DNA of 54,984 nucleotides from assembly GCA_019217005.1 (NCBI GenBank), contig JAHBNG010000103.1:1-54984 (forward strand), in the 5' to 3' direction. The notes below the pieces were generated by a model that searched no databases, was not told the origin of the DNA, and saw only the letters and a list, made by a program, of their open reading frames with translations. This DNA is from Chloroflexi bacterium TSY. Its GTDB lineage: Bacteria > Chloroflexota > Anaerolineae > Caldilineales > Caldilineaceae. A program made the translations under genes and the position numbers. Shown in pieces: positions 28,310-37,802 of this stretch; the stretch's first letter is position 1, and each line of letters begins with the position of its first letter.

Positions 28310-29806
28310 CTTGACTTTGTAAGTTTTGAGCACATTAAAAAGTTAATAACAGACAGCAGAAAGTAAGGTGTTCACCTGAGAGGGAGAGAATAAACGAAGA
28401 GCAGGTGAAATGTGGGATGTCTGGAAAAGGAAATGGGACCATAAGCGGCGGCGAACCAGAGAGAGGAGGTCATGGAAGGAGGCGTGAGTCTTGTGATACC
28501 AAGCAGCTTGAGGCAAAGGGATAGAGCCATCAGGAGAGAAGGCATGAGCCATCAAAATGACAAGGCTGAAAAGACCAAAGAGAGCAGGAGTAGTGCGCTC
28601 AATGGCCAAGTCACTCCACTGGCGCTGAGTTTCGACACCGAGATGAGCCTGGCTTCCTCGAAAGTGACTTCAATGGACCAGCGTTTGACGAAATCAGCGA
28701 TGATGTGGGGCAGCCTGATGAATGTCGGTGGAGAAGTAAGCGACGGTCTCAGCTTGGCCTTTGGGATCGCGGACTAAAACCCAGCGCAGAAGGAGCGGGT
28801 AGTGCCAGTGGAGTACCAAAGGCAATACCAGTGGCCCAGTCGACGACTTCAGATTCTCCACCATACCAGTCAATGCGGCAGCGGTGCCAACAGGTGGTTT
28901 GGAAGAGGGCGACATCTGCCAGATTGGGCAGTCGCTGCCCAACGACAGGAGGACGACCAGGTCGTTTTGTGCCGTCAGGTTTCAAACGGGAGGGTGGATA
29001 GTCAAAGAGACGCGCATCCAGTCGCAGAGGCCCAATCAAGGTGACTCCTTGGGATTGACAGCGCAAGCCCAACTCGATCACACTGTAAGCCCCATCGCCG
29101 ATGAGCTTGATTTCTCGACCTGGCAAAGCTCGACGCAGCCAGGCCACCACCTGCATGGTTCGTTTCGCTACTGTCCGGTGGCGCTTGTTAAGCGTTTCGC
29201 TGACTTTCGGCGTTGTGAGTAAGACGCTCAGAAAGGGCAACGACCAGTAGAGGTCACTCCACGGCAACTTGACCACCACACAGAAGACCAGCCACCGCAA
29301 TCCGCTCGTGCTTACGTTCATCTTCCGGCCTGACGCCAGGCTATCTCGCCAGTGTCCTCGTTTGCTGATCTTGGGACCCCAGCGCCTTTCTAGCGTCTCG
29401 TCTACCGTTATCTCGACTGGCGCTCCCATGACCACAAACGTATCCACAATCAAGTGCAGTAAGATATAGCTCAACATCAATCCATCCCACTTCGCTCGAT
29501 TCAGCACATGGTGATACTTGGACCAGTCTCCCTCTTGCTCCAATCCCATCACTCTCAACGCCGCTGTCACCGTTCGTCTTCCCTTCGTTAACACCGTCCC
29601 TATCACCAAGACCAGTGCCTTTTGGTACGTCGGTTCTGTGAAGACTGGGCGAAAGCTCTCGAACAACGGGATTATTTCTGCTGGAAGGAACATTGGGCTC
29701 TCCTCTCTTTGATAGTTGTTTTCTCACTCCTATCTTACATCAGCTTCCCTTTTGTTCCTTCTTTATTAACTTTTTAATGTGCCCAAATTGTACAAAGTCG
29801 AGCTTA
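28306..29806 (-). mobile_element. IS701-like insertion sequence (about 1.5 kb), degenerate
   Basis: Long terminal inverted repeats of about 43 bp. The outer TAAGCTTGACTTTGTA at 28306 pairs with TACAAAGTCGAGCTTA at 29806, and the inner 19 bp GCACATTAAAAAGTTAATA (28332-28350 region) pairs with its perfect inverse near 29764-29782. CTAA and TTAG sit at the two ends; both fit the YTAR target preference reported for IS701, but they are not an exact duplication. One transposase gene on the minus strand is broken. Confidence 0.75.
28363..29693 (-). pseudogene. IS701-like DDE transposase, at least two frameshifts
   Basis: The first frame (29693 to about 28810) starts MFLPAEIIPLFESFRPVF and carries the first acidic residue in ITVDETLERRWG and the second in LIGDGAYS. 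The protein then continues in another frame as LVLHWHYPLLLRWVLVRDPKGQ (to about 28700). It shifts again to FVKRWSIEVTFEEAR, containing the catalytic Glu, and finally to LAIERTTPALFGLFSLVILM in the frame ending near 28345. Several separate indels show an old, inactive copy. Confidence 0.8.
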
Positions 29807-29872
29807 GTATCTAATCAAAAAGTGGTTGTGAGTCCAGCAATCTTTTCGAGTGAGCATAGATCGCCACAAAAC

Positions 29873-30778
29873 TCAGACAGACACACCACTCACCATCTCA
29901 TCAATCGCGGCCAATTCATCTGGGGTAAAGGTCACACCGGCTGCACCAGCATGTTCTGTGACTTGGTCAGGATTCTTTCCGCCAACCAACACACAGGAGA
30001 CGGCGGGCGTTCGAAGCAGCCAGGCAATTGCAAGTTGAACGAGCGTAATGCCTTTATCGTCTGCGATGGTCTTCAACCGCACAACTGCCTCCAGCGCACG
30101 AAGATATCGTTCGCCTTGGAATTCAGGCTTCGTACGACGCTCATCATCCGCGGGAAAGGTGTAATCTGCCCTGTACTTGCCGGTCAGAATGCCTTTCGCC
30201 AGCGGACTGTGAGCCAAGATGCCGATGCCGTTCTCTTTGCAAAATGGGATATCCTCGGCCTCAATGCCGCGCGCCAGCAGGCTGTAACGAGGCTGGTTGG
30301 ATTGAAATGGGCTAGTCCCTAAGGCTAACTTCATCTGAACAGCATTAAAATTGGAAACACCGATATAGCGCGTCTTGCCCTCTTCCTGCAAGCGGGCCAT
30401 GGTTGCCATGCTCTCATCAATAGGATACTGGGGATTCCAACCATGAATTTGATAGAGATCGACAGAATCGACATTGAGCGCACGTAGGCTGTTCTCGATC
30501 GCAATATGAATATCCTGCGGCGAATATTTGCCACTCACCTTGGTGGCCAGAAAGCAACGTTCACGATAGCCATCCGCCAATGCTTTGCCCAAAACCGATT
30601 CGCTGGTGAGGTATGCCTGTGCCGTGTCGATCAATGTAATGCCACTGTCGATGGCTGTACGCACGGTGACGATGGCGTTCTGCTCATCTACATCCCCCAT
30701 GCCTCCGCCGATCGGCCAGGCACCAAACCCCAATACAGGCACTTGCGGACCATTATGACCCAGGTTGCGATATTCCAT
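29873..30778 (-). CDS. Aldo/keto reductase
   Basis: A 301-residue NADP-dependent oxidoreductase with the full catalytic tetrad: Asp in LIDTAQAY, Tyr in the same motif, Lys in FLATKVSGKY and His in LYQIHGW. The cofactor-binding C-terminus is present (VLVGGKNPDQVTEHAGAAGV). It reduces carbonyl compounds or oxidises sugars; with the adjacent sugar importer, a sugar dehydrogenase role is plausible. ATG 30778 follows AAAGGAGAGGC. Confidence 0.9.
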   Translation of the reverse strand: MEYRNLGHNGPQVPVLGFGAWPIGGGMGDVDEQNAIVTVRTAIDSGITLIDTAQAYLTSESVLGKALADGYRERCFLATKVSGKYSPQDIHIAIENSLRALNVDSVDLYQIHGWNPQYPIDESMATMARLQEEGKTRYIGVSNFNAVQMKLALGTSPFQSNQPRYSLLARGIEAEDIPFCKENGIGILAHSPLAKGILTGKYRADYTFPADDERRTKPEFQGERYLRALEAVVRLKTIADDKGITLVQLAIAWLLRTPAVSCVLVGGKNPDQVTEHAGAAGVTFTPDELAAIDEMVSGVSV

Positions 30779-30872
30779 TAGCCTCTCCTTTCATTACGTC
30801 TTGCTCGTGGTTCGTGTGGGGTAAGCGTACATGCAATCTTGTAAAATACTGATCTCGATGTCAAAACCAGAA

Positions 30873-31048
30873 ATAGTGACATTTGTCACCCTAATTGACA
30901 ATTTCAAGGGTTTGTAGAGGGTTCGCACCTCAAATTTGTCATGTTGTAACCTTTTTGACGCTAACAGACCCTCAGAGGTGTTCTAAGGACTCGCTTGTAT
31001 AGGGTTTGAACACCCAAAATCAGGGACCAAGGTGACAAATGTCACTAT
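30873..31048. repeat. 176-bp element with perfect 18-bp terminal inverted repeats
   Basis: ATAGTGACATTTGTCACC (30873-30890) and its exact inverse (31031-31048) bound 140 bases without an ORF. Each arm contains GTGACATTTGTCAC or its complement, itself a 14-bp palindrome that could be a dimeric repressor site. It may be a MITE or a pair of operator sites upstream of the aldo/keto reductase. No target duplication was recognised. Confidence 0.55.
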
Positions 31049-31057
31049 ACGTATTTT

Positions 31058-31106
31058 GAGATTGGAGATTAGAGACTGACATCTGGCGCAACGAATCTCC
31101 AATCTC
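31058..31106 (-). terminator. Stem-loop after the sugar ABC operon
   Basis: GAGATTGGAGATT (31058-31070) is the exact inverse of AATCTCCAATCTC (31094-31106), with a 23-base loop. It lies about 90 bp past the stop of the sugar-binding protein gene. It lacks a clear T-run, so it may be a 3'-end stabilising hairpin or a Rho-type end rather than a classical intrinsic terminator. Confidence 0.45.
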
Positions 31107-31194
31107 GAGTCTCTGTTCTCTACAAAACTCCCGATCTCATTCCGAACCAAGTATAGACTTATCGATCCCAGTTCTGGTCACCAGAATCATATTG

Positions 31195-32526
31195 CTAGGT
31201 CGGACGCTCCAATTCCACAATTGCCTGGCATTCATCCTGTACAAGCTGCATACCCTCTTCGAAATCCATTTCACCAAAGAAGAGTTCCTTGCTCGTGTTG
31301 GCCCAGGTATCTTGCAGTTCCTGGAAACGGAGATTTGCTGGCGTGGGGAAAGGACCATTATAGCTTGCCATCCAGTCAAGTCCTCGCTTAAAGATCGGGT
31401 GTAGATCGGACAGTTCAGGCGCATCCCAGACAGATTTGCGGGCCGTGGGCTGGTTGCTGCTATTGAGGACCGACCAGACGCCGACTTCAGTCGAAGTCTC
31501 CTTGACAATCAGGTCGTATGCCTCTTGAGGATACTCAGAGTTAGCAGAGACAGAGAAACATTCGACAAAGCCCTGATAGCCGCGTATCCCATCTGGCCCG
31601 GTCGGATGCAGCACAATCTCCCATTCAAACTTATCTCCGATGGTCTCATTCAAGCTGCGTACAGCATAAGTGCCGAGAGTGGCCGTATAAAGATTCCCCG
31701 CCGCAAATTGAATGCCCTGTGCTTCCTCGCGCAACGGTGCGGCATGGTGCTGGACGCGCAAATCGACAATCCATTGGCAGGCTTCGACTGAGTGTGGATC
31801 TGTGTTGAAGGTAAAGTTGACGCCTTCTTCGTCCAAAATGTCGCCGCCGTAAGAACGAGTCAGTGAACAGAAGTCGTAGTAGTTGTTGGGGAGATAGTTG
31901 GTGCCATAGATGCTGTTATCAGGGTCTGTTGCCGCAGCCAGCATTTCCATGTAGTCGAGGGTTGTCCAATCATCGGATGTCTGTGCATCGATGCCCTTTT
32001 CGCCCAAGAGATCTTTGTTCTGGATGACCAGGGCCGGATTGCCAGGATGGATCAGATAAGGCAGACCATAGAGCTGACCTTCGAAGCTGCTGCCGGCAAG
32101 CCCCGCTTCAAAGAAGTCATCGATTCCTGGGTCGTTGGCAGCCACAAAATCATCCAGTGAGGCAAACGCACCCTTGTGGACGATAAATGGGAACCACTTA
32201 ATCCCGCTAAACGATACATCCCAGAGTGTATCTGTGGCGAGGGCCGTCAACTGCTTTTTGTTCATCTCACCATAGATAATTTCATCGATATTGAGAGCTA
32301 CATCGGGATTCTCTTCGGCCCATTCTCTGGCGGCCACGCGTTGCCATTCATTGCGCGGATCCGCGTAGGTTGCGATGCTTAAAGCTTTTTGGGCTGAATC
32401 TGGGGCGGCTTCTCCACCGCTTGCACCTGGTCCAGCTGCTGGCGCACAAGCTGCCAGTGCGATTGCTGTCGAACTAACACCCATCCACTTTAATAGTTCC
32501 CGTCGTGATAATTTGTTGTTACTCAC
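31195..32526 (-). CDS. Sugar ABC transporter substrate-binding lipoprotein (SBP family 1)
   Basis: A 443-residue receptor. The start is GTG 32526, preceded by TAGGAGGAAAACA. The leader SRRELLKWMGVSSTAIALAAC combines a twin-arginine motif with a lipobox, implying Tat export and lipid anchoring. The remainder is a maltose/multiple-sugar-type SBP fold. It is the third gene of a unit whose permeases lie upstream (32607-34483). No ATPase gene is present, as is usual for importers that share an MsmX/MalK-type ATPase. Substrate unknown; probably a sugar or glycoside. Confidence 0.9.
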   Translation of the reverse strand: MSNNKLSRRELLKWMGVSSTAIALAACAPAAGPGASGGEAAPDSAQKALSIATYADPRNEWQRVAAREWAEENPDVALNIDEIIYGEMNKKQLTALATDTLWDVSFSGIKWFPFIVHKGAFASLDDFVAANDPGIDDFFEAGLAGSSFEGQLYGLPYLIHPGNPALVIQNKDLLGEKGIDAQTSDDWTTLDYMEMLAAATDPDNSIYGTNYLPNNYYDFCSLTRSYGGDILDEEGVNFTFNTDPHSVEACQWIVDLRVQHHAAPLREEAQGIQFAAGNLYTATLGTYAVRSLNETIGDKFEWEIVLHPTGPDGIRGYQGFVECFSVSANSEYPQEAYDLIVKETSTEVGVWSVLNSSNQPTARKSVWDAPELSDLHPIFKRGLDWMASYNGPFPTPANLRFQELQDTWANTSKELFFGEMDFEEGMQLVQDECQAIVELERPT

Positions 32527-32606
32527 TGTTTTCCTCCTAAAGAATTGATAGTTTGGGACATTAACGCAAATCAATGTTACTCAGATTCCGTGTGCGTGGT
32601 CACTCT

Positions 32607-33512
32607 CTATCCCTTGATGCCAGACAAGATAATCCCCTGTACAAAATAACGTTGAGCCGCAAAGAAGAGAATCAGCACAGGAACAATGACCATCACCGAA
32701 GCAGCCATGAGCAGATGCTCCAACGGTAGTCCTGATGACTCCGGCACGCTCTTGAAGTAGTTCAGCCCAATAGAGAGCGTGAATTTTTCTGGAGAGCTCA
32801 GGTAGATCAATGGATTGACAAAATCATTCCATCCCGCAATAAAGGAGATGACCGCCACTGTAGCCAACACTGGTTTGCAGAGCGGCACAAGAATTGACGT
32901 CAGCACCCGCGGATAGCTAGCACCGTCGATGATGGCCGCTTCATCTAATTCGCGGGGCAAGGACATAATAAACTGGCGGAAGAGAAAGATGGCAAATGCT
33001 ACACCCCCAAACCAGTGGGGCACCCAGAGCGGCATCAGCGTATTGATCCAACCTAATTTGTGAAACAGCACAAACTGGGGTATCAGGGTCACCTGGGCAG
33101 GCAACATCATCGTCCCCAATGTAATCAGAAAAATGAGATCTTTGCCTGGATAGTGGAAGCGCGCAAAGGAATATGCGACGACAAAAGCCGAGATGATGGT
33201 GCCCAGCGTGCTCATAATCACCACAAATGCGCTGTTCCACGCCCAAAGCAAAAAAGTCACTTTCTCCAAGACACGCGTGTAATTTTGCCACTGAGGAACT
33301 TCGGGAAACCATGTTGGTGGAAAAGTATAGAGTTCCCACGGTTCCTTTAGTGAACTGGAGACTGTCCAGAAGAAAGGAAAGATAAAGAGAAAGCTGAGCG
33401 ACACCAGCAAGAGATAGAGCAATAGGTGACGTAATTGAAATCGAACTGCCGTTGTTCGTGCTCTTTCTTCGGTATGATCAATATTTGTGAATACATCACT
33501 CTGCGATGCCAT
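32607..33512 (-). CDS. Sugar ABC transporter permease (MalG/AraQ type)
   Basis: A 301-residue permease with six predicted helices and the EAA loop DEAAIIDGASYPRVLTSILVPL. The start ATG overlaps the TAA of the upstream permease (TAATG), implying coupled translation. It forms the channel with the partner permease at 33512-34483. Confidence 0.92.
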   Translation of the reverse strand: MASQSDVFTNIDHTEERARTTAVRFQLRHLLLYLLLVSLSFLFIFPFFWTVSSSLKEPWELYTFPPTWFPEVPQWQNYTRVLEKVTFLLWAWNSAFVVIMSTLGTIISAFVVAYSFARFHYPGKDLIFLITLGTMMLPAQVTLIPQFVLFHKLGWINTLMPLWVPHWFGGVAFAIFLFRQFIMSLPRELDEAAIIDGASYPRVLTSILVPLCKPVLATVAVISFIAGWNDFVNPLIYLSSPEKFTLSIGLNYFKSVPESSGLPLEHLLMAASVMVIVPVLILFFAAQRYFVQGIILSGIKG

Positions 33513-34483
33513 TAGCTAGATTCCCCTGCGTAGTAGACCCATCGGCGGGACCAATTCATTTGGAGATAGGTAAAGAAGAGCAGCAGCAACACGAAAATCC
33601 AGGCCAGCGCCGACCCATAGCCCATGCGGAAATACTCAAATGCTTGTCGATAGATGTGCAGCGCATAGAACCAGGTTGCATAGGATGGTCCACCCAGTGT
33701 TGCGACAAAGGCTAGCGTAAAGACCTTGAGTGCACCAATCACTCCCAGAATAAGATTAAAGAGTAGGGTTGGCGAGATCATGGGGAGTGTCACATTCATA
33801 AACTTGGCAAAGGAACCCGCTCCATCAATTTCTGCCGCTTCATAAAGCTCTTGTGGCACCCCCTGCAATCCCGCCAAGAAGATCAGCATGGTATTGCCGC
33901 CCAGGCTGGCCCACAGGCTAATGATGATAATCGAGGGAAGCGCCCACTCTTTGCTGCTCAACCATCCTGGACCGTCAATGCCGATCCACCCGAGTGCTAC
34001 GTTGATTGGTCCCACATTGGGATGGAAGAGCCACGTCCACAGAAGTGCCAAAGCCACGGCTGGGGTCAGGCTGGGTAGAAAGAAGAGTGTTCGAAAGAGC
34101 GTTGTCCCCTTGATACCTTGATTGAGCAGAACTGCTAGGAGTAGTGAGCCGACTAATCCCACTGGCACCACGATGAGCGCATAGCGCAAGGTACGCCCCA
34201 TGGACGGCCAGAACTGCCTGTCCTCAAAAAATGCCTTTGTATAATTCGCAGCCCCAATATATCTGGGGGACGAGAGTACATCATACTCAGTAACGCTAAA
34301 GAAGGCAGATACAATGATCGGACCCAGAATAAAGATTGCCAAGCCCAAGACCCAGGGCAATAGAAAAATATAGCCCCACTGTGCCTCACGTACTTCCAGC
34401 GCACTCTTTAGGCCGAAGAATTTGGCAATTGGACCAACCGGTTGTGGTTGAGTGGGAAGTTGAGATCGTGCGACTGCCATCAA
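33512..34483 (-). CDS. Sugar ABC transporter permease (MalF/UgpA type)
   Basis: A 323-residue permease, first gene of the sugar import unit. It has six helices with EAA loop YEAAEIDGAGSFAKFMNVTLPM. The hydrophilic N-terminus (about 35 residues) precedes the first helix, GYIFLLPWVLGLAIFI. A candidate promoter lies about 135 bp upstream. Confidence 0.92.
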   Translation of the reverse strand: MMAVARSQLPTQPQPVGPIAKFFGLKSALEVREAQWGYIFLLPWVLGLAIFILGPIIVSAFFSVTEYDVLSSPRYIGAANYTKAFFEDRQFWPSMGRTLRYALIVVPVGLVGSLLLAVLLNQGIKGTTLFRTLFFLPSLTPAVALALLWTWLFHPNVGPINVALGWIGIDGPGWLSSKEWALPSIIIISLWASLGGNTMLIFLAGLQGVPQELYEAAEIDGAGSFAKFMNVTLPMISPTLLFNLILGVIGALKVFTLAFVATLGGPSYATWFYALHIYRQAFEYFRMGYGSALAWIFVLLLLFFTYLQMNWSRRWVYYAGESS

Positions 34484-34617
34484 TATTTCTCCAGTAGAAA
34501 ATGCCCGTTCCTCATTTATTGTTCGAAATTCGTTGCGCCATCGGGGTATGGCTCAGGAGGCCAACATTTTGTTCATTTGGTGGGAAAGAATTTGTTGCTA
34601 TCTTGGGGCGCAATCAT

Positions 34618-34648
34618 ATTATACGCCATTTGCAAGTGTTTTGCACAA
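34618..34648 (-). promoter_or_regulatory. Candidate promoter of the sugar ABC operon
   Basis: On the minus strand a perfect -10 hexamer TATAAT (34618-34623) lies 19 bp downstream of TTGTGC (34643-34648), which is a weak -35. It is about 135 bp upstream of the first permease ATG and lies just past the aldolase remnant. The spacing is longer than optimal. Confidence 0.4.
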
Positions 34649-34655
34649 TCGCTCG

Positions 34656-34904
34656 CTAGAATCGGGTGCGTAGTGCGTTTTTGGAAACACTCTGCTGGCT
34701 AAATTTGGCGCTCCCGGCTGGTTCCACAAAAATGGGACGCACTTCGGTGTGCGGGCCATGTTGACTGTCGATATAGAGCATGTCGCAGGGTTGACTGTTG
34801 ATGACGTCATGCACCTGCGCCGGGCTGCTATCCATCGGAATACGAACTTGGTTGATTTCATCTCCACCAAGAATTTGTTCTTTTAATGATTGTTGCTCCG
34901 TCAT
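34656..34904 (-). pseudogene. HpcH/HpaI-family aldolase, N-terminal remnant
   Basis: 82 residues beginning MTEQQSLKEQILGG after a good AGAGGAAAA ribosome site. MLYIDSQHGPHTE matches the active-site strand with catalytic His of 2-keto-3-deoxy-sugar-acid aldolases (HpcH/HpaI). After HGPHTE the family sequence stops and unrelated residues follow to a stop at 34656, so most of the gene (about 170 residues) is deleted. The ancestral enzyme would cleave a 2-keto-3-deoxy acid, consistent with the enolase and SDR genes nearby. Confidence 0.65.
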
Positions 34905-35030
34905 TAAGTTTTCCTCTTTAAGTGTTTCATTCAGATGAAAGACCTGAATTCGTCAATTTTCCCGATCCGCAACATGGACTAGCCCTCGATCATCAAGATG
35001 CGGTGCCTAAAGTTGGTATCAAACCTAATG

Positions 35031-36150
35031 CTAGAGCTTCTTCACCAGCTTAATCTCGATATCGTAGGATTGAAACCCCAAGTTGAGATTGATCTGGTAC
35101 ATGGGGTTTTCGCTGTTGTTCGAGGTCATCAGCAAGCGTATGCCATGCGCTTGTGCATAGGATATTGCGCGTAGCTTGAGTGCAGTTGCAATGCCTTTGC
35201 GCCTGTATGAACGCTTGACACCTGTCATCCCTACGTATAACGTGTCCGACGATAACTCACCCCACAAGCTGGTTAGTCCGATATACTCTGTATTGTCTAA
35301 CGCCATAAAATTCGCTTCGGGAATAAAATATGGATTCGTAGGGGTGGTTCAAAATTAGGTTTACACTTTTGATATATAGACAAAAATCTATATGAGACCG
35401 TTTTCTCTCTGAGAACCGGCGAAATCAGAGAATATAAACGTTCTTTCTGTTTCTAAAAGTGTAAACCTATCTATCCAGCTAAAATGAACCACCCCGATTC
35501 GTAGACGAATAACCTTCGAGCCAGGAGTCAAAGTCCACCCGTGTATGCTCGGCAGGTTCGGGAACATCGTTCACCAACATTTGATGCAGTTCATACACTT
35601 GATACAGTGCACCTGCATCTTCCTGCATGAGGTCGCTTAACACTTTAATCTCGATACCCATTGCGGTGATGCTTACATATGGTTTATCAAATCGGCCTCC
35701 ATCAAAGCTCACAACATTCAGCTGCGATTTTGGATCGCGTGTACTTTCCCGAAATCCACGTTCATTCAGAAAACGGATGCTGTCGGCGCGGCTTTCGGTG
35801 GTGATAGTGTGCACCTCATGGGCGTTATAGTCCGATTGCAACAGCGCCATCATATGTTCATAGAGCTGCCCACCGACCCCTTGTTGGCGCGCGTCCGAGA
35901 AGACATCGAGGTGCATCCAGAAGCGTTGTGGATGATAGAATTTGGGGTTGTGTTCAAATGATCCATAGCCCACAATCCGATCATCCACCGCGGCGAAAAA
36001 ACGGCGGTGAGCAAATTTGGGCAGTCGCTCCTCATCCCACTCTCTCAGTTCATCAGCACTATGAGTCGGCTCACCCCAAACTGTGTTGATGATCTGCGCA
36101 AGGAGTTCATAATCTTGCGGTGTATCTTGAAAGTCACGGATTTGGATCAC
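35031..36150 (-). pseudogene. Two-domain GNAT acetyltransferase split by a MITE
   Basis: The N-terminal GNAT domain (36150 to about 35600) has the acetyl-CoA loop RQQGVGGQLYEHMM. The C-terminal GNAT domain (35330 to 35031) has the loop RRKGIATALKLRAISYA. They are separated by the MITE at 35341-35495. Removing the MITE and one GATTCGTA copy restores EGYSSTNPYFIPEANFMALD, giving a single protein of about 318 residues. At present the first half ends a few residues into the MITE (stop 35479) and the second would start at ATG 35306. Substrate unknown. Confidence 0.9.
35341..35495 (+). mobile_element. MITE family 1, subfamily B, copy 2 (155 bp)
   Basis: GGGGTGGTTCA termini and a perfect 8-bp duplication GATTCGTA (35333-35340 and 35496-35503). 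The internal sequence is essentially that of the 16138 copy. It interrupts the GNAT gene; its length plus duplication (163 bp) breaks the frame. Confidence 0.95.
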
Positions 36151-36320
36151 GGCATCTCCTAAATTCTCGCTCTAAGGCGCAAAGACATAAGGTTTTGGCA
36201 CGCGGTCTTGGAATTGTTCAAGCGTCATCGCTCGATGTCCATCCGAAACCACCAACATTTTCCTCCACTGGCTCTGGTGTGTCTGCCCCAATCACTACCA
36301 TTGTATCTTCATTCGTCTAG

Positions 36321-36561
36321 CTATCTGACCTCATACTTCTTCAAGGCATCGAGATTCAATTCAATACCCAACCCTGGCCGATCTGCTGGGACGTATAGAT
36401 GCCCACGGCGCACATCAAGAGGATGGTCAAGTAGGATATTGTAGCTGGATAGATCGTAACGATGAACTTCTAACTTATAAAAATTGGGAACGGTCATCAT
36501 CACCTGTGCCCCAGCCATCACGTTGATCGGTCCGCTGGCGTCGTGGGGTGAGATGGGAATG
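36321..36561 (-). pseudogene. Enolase-superfamily gene, C-terminal remnant
   Basis: About 80 codons matching the end of mandelate-racemase-type enzymes: ISPHDASGPI, MVAGAQVMM-like residues, NFYKLEVHRYDLSSYN, and a C-terminal GHLYVPADRPGLGIELN motif. The barrel portion upstream is absent; the IS630-type element at 36564 now abuts the remnant. Beyond the IS (past 37799) no enolase sequence continues, so a deletion accompanied or followed the insertion. The 36151-36320 gap holds only a short possible ORF and no recognisable gene. Confidence 0.8.
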
Positions 36562-36563
36562 TA

Positions 36564-37797
36564 GTGTTTTGTCAGATAAGTTATGATACAGGTTGGTCAT
36601 CAGAATCGGTATCCAAAACAGGATAGAAACGCTGGAACTTCTGGCGAGCGAGAGCGGGGGTAAATTGCCATTGAATGGTAGCGGATTGTTCATTGCGCTC
36701 GTTGACAAGAGCAAGGACAACAGTCTCAAGAAGCTCTTTGGAATCAATGCGGCGATCAAGAACTTGGCGAGTGATAACCGAGAGTTCAATTTCAACCATA
36801 TTAAACCAACTCCCGTTGACGGGGGTATAAACCATCTGAAAGTGCTGAGCCAGAGCGAAAGCTTCCTCAGGCGAAAAGATGGTGTAGAAGGAACTGGGTG
36901 AATGAATGTTGAGATTATCCTGAACAATCTGTAATGAATCGGCATCAGGATTGTGTTTCGTTTTGAGATCATGCATGAAGCGAGCATACTCTTGGCCTCT
37001 GCGCCGTTCGGTAATCTGAACAACCCGCTGTCCAGTGTGTGGCTGGTAAGCAATCAAGATGTAACAGATGCCCTTGCGTTCATAGTGATGATCATAGCGC
37101 CATTTCTTGCCTGGTTTCATCTCAATCGGCACGATTGTATCGCCCAAGAGCTGACAAGGTTTTTCATCGTAACACCCACCAGAGAGGATTCTTGGGGTCA
37201 TAGGGCTGTGCATAGAGGTCCAAGATTTGTTCCATGTGCCACAAGTATGTAGGTGTTAACTTTCCGATACACCACTGCACCTTCAAATGGGGTTTCAGTT
37301 CGTTTTTTTCAGAATTTCACTCACGGTTTCATGCGAAATGTCTTCCACAAACTTTAACTCAACCGCTGTGGTTGCTAGCAGCCTTAAAGTCCATCGGCTT
37401 CGCCCATCTGGTCCTTTCGTACACGCTAGTGCCGTGATTTTGGCTCTGGCTTCGTTACTAATCTCGACTGGTCGTCCGCTTCTTGGCCTCTCTTCTAGGG
37501 CTTTGGTTAGCCCTTCCGTCACATATCTTTTGCGGATTCGCACCACCGTTGCTCGCGTCACTCCCACTCGTTCCATGATTTCTCTGTCTGTTTTTCCTCC
37601 ATCTGACAAGAGCAGAATATGTGCCCTTCTTATCTTTCTTACGTTCTCTTTTCCTTTTGCCGTTATTCGCCTTAATTCATTTCTGTCTTTATCACTTAGT
37701 TTAACTTTATATACTTGCTTCATTTCTCTCTGCCTCCTCGTTTTTTTAGTCACTTTCTGGCAGAGTTTACCGTATTATAACTTATCTGACAAAACAC
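36564..37797 (-). mobile_element. IS630-family insertion sequence (about 1.23 kb)
   Basis: Terminal inverted repeats GTGTTTTGTCAGATAAGTTA and the inverse at 37778-37797. TA dinucleotides flank both ends (36562-36563 and 37798-37799), as expected for IS630/Tc1 insertion. It carries one transposase locus on the minus strand that is broken. Confidence 0.9.
36581..37753 (-). pseudogene. IS630 transposase, two compensating frame changes
   Basis: The N-terminal helix-turn-helix part (37753-37295) has REIMERVGVTRATVVRIRKRY. The C-terminal DDE part (37213-36581) has CYDEKPCQLLGD, VQDNLNIHSP and the Glu in NMVEIELS. Between them the expected NELKPHLKVQWCIGKLTP continues in another frame. Entry to that frame is at a run of seven A (37301-37307 region), and return is near 37190 (TGGTGGGTG). 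The two halves are in the same frame, so the indels cancel in phase but leave stops. A -1 slip at the A run could read the first junction but not the second. Confidence 0.8.
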
Positions 37798-37802
37798 TAG
37801 TG

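Noticed and set aside
36222..36299. Small minus-strand ORF (MVVIGADTPEPVEENV)
   Set aside because: Only 27 codons, with no ribosome site or similarity that I can recognise; may be debris of a lost gene.
37295..37753. Functional programmed frameshifting in IS630
   Set aside because: A slip at the A run alone does not reach the DDE domain frame, because a second frame change lies downstream. Kept only as a possible remnant of such a signal.
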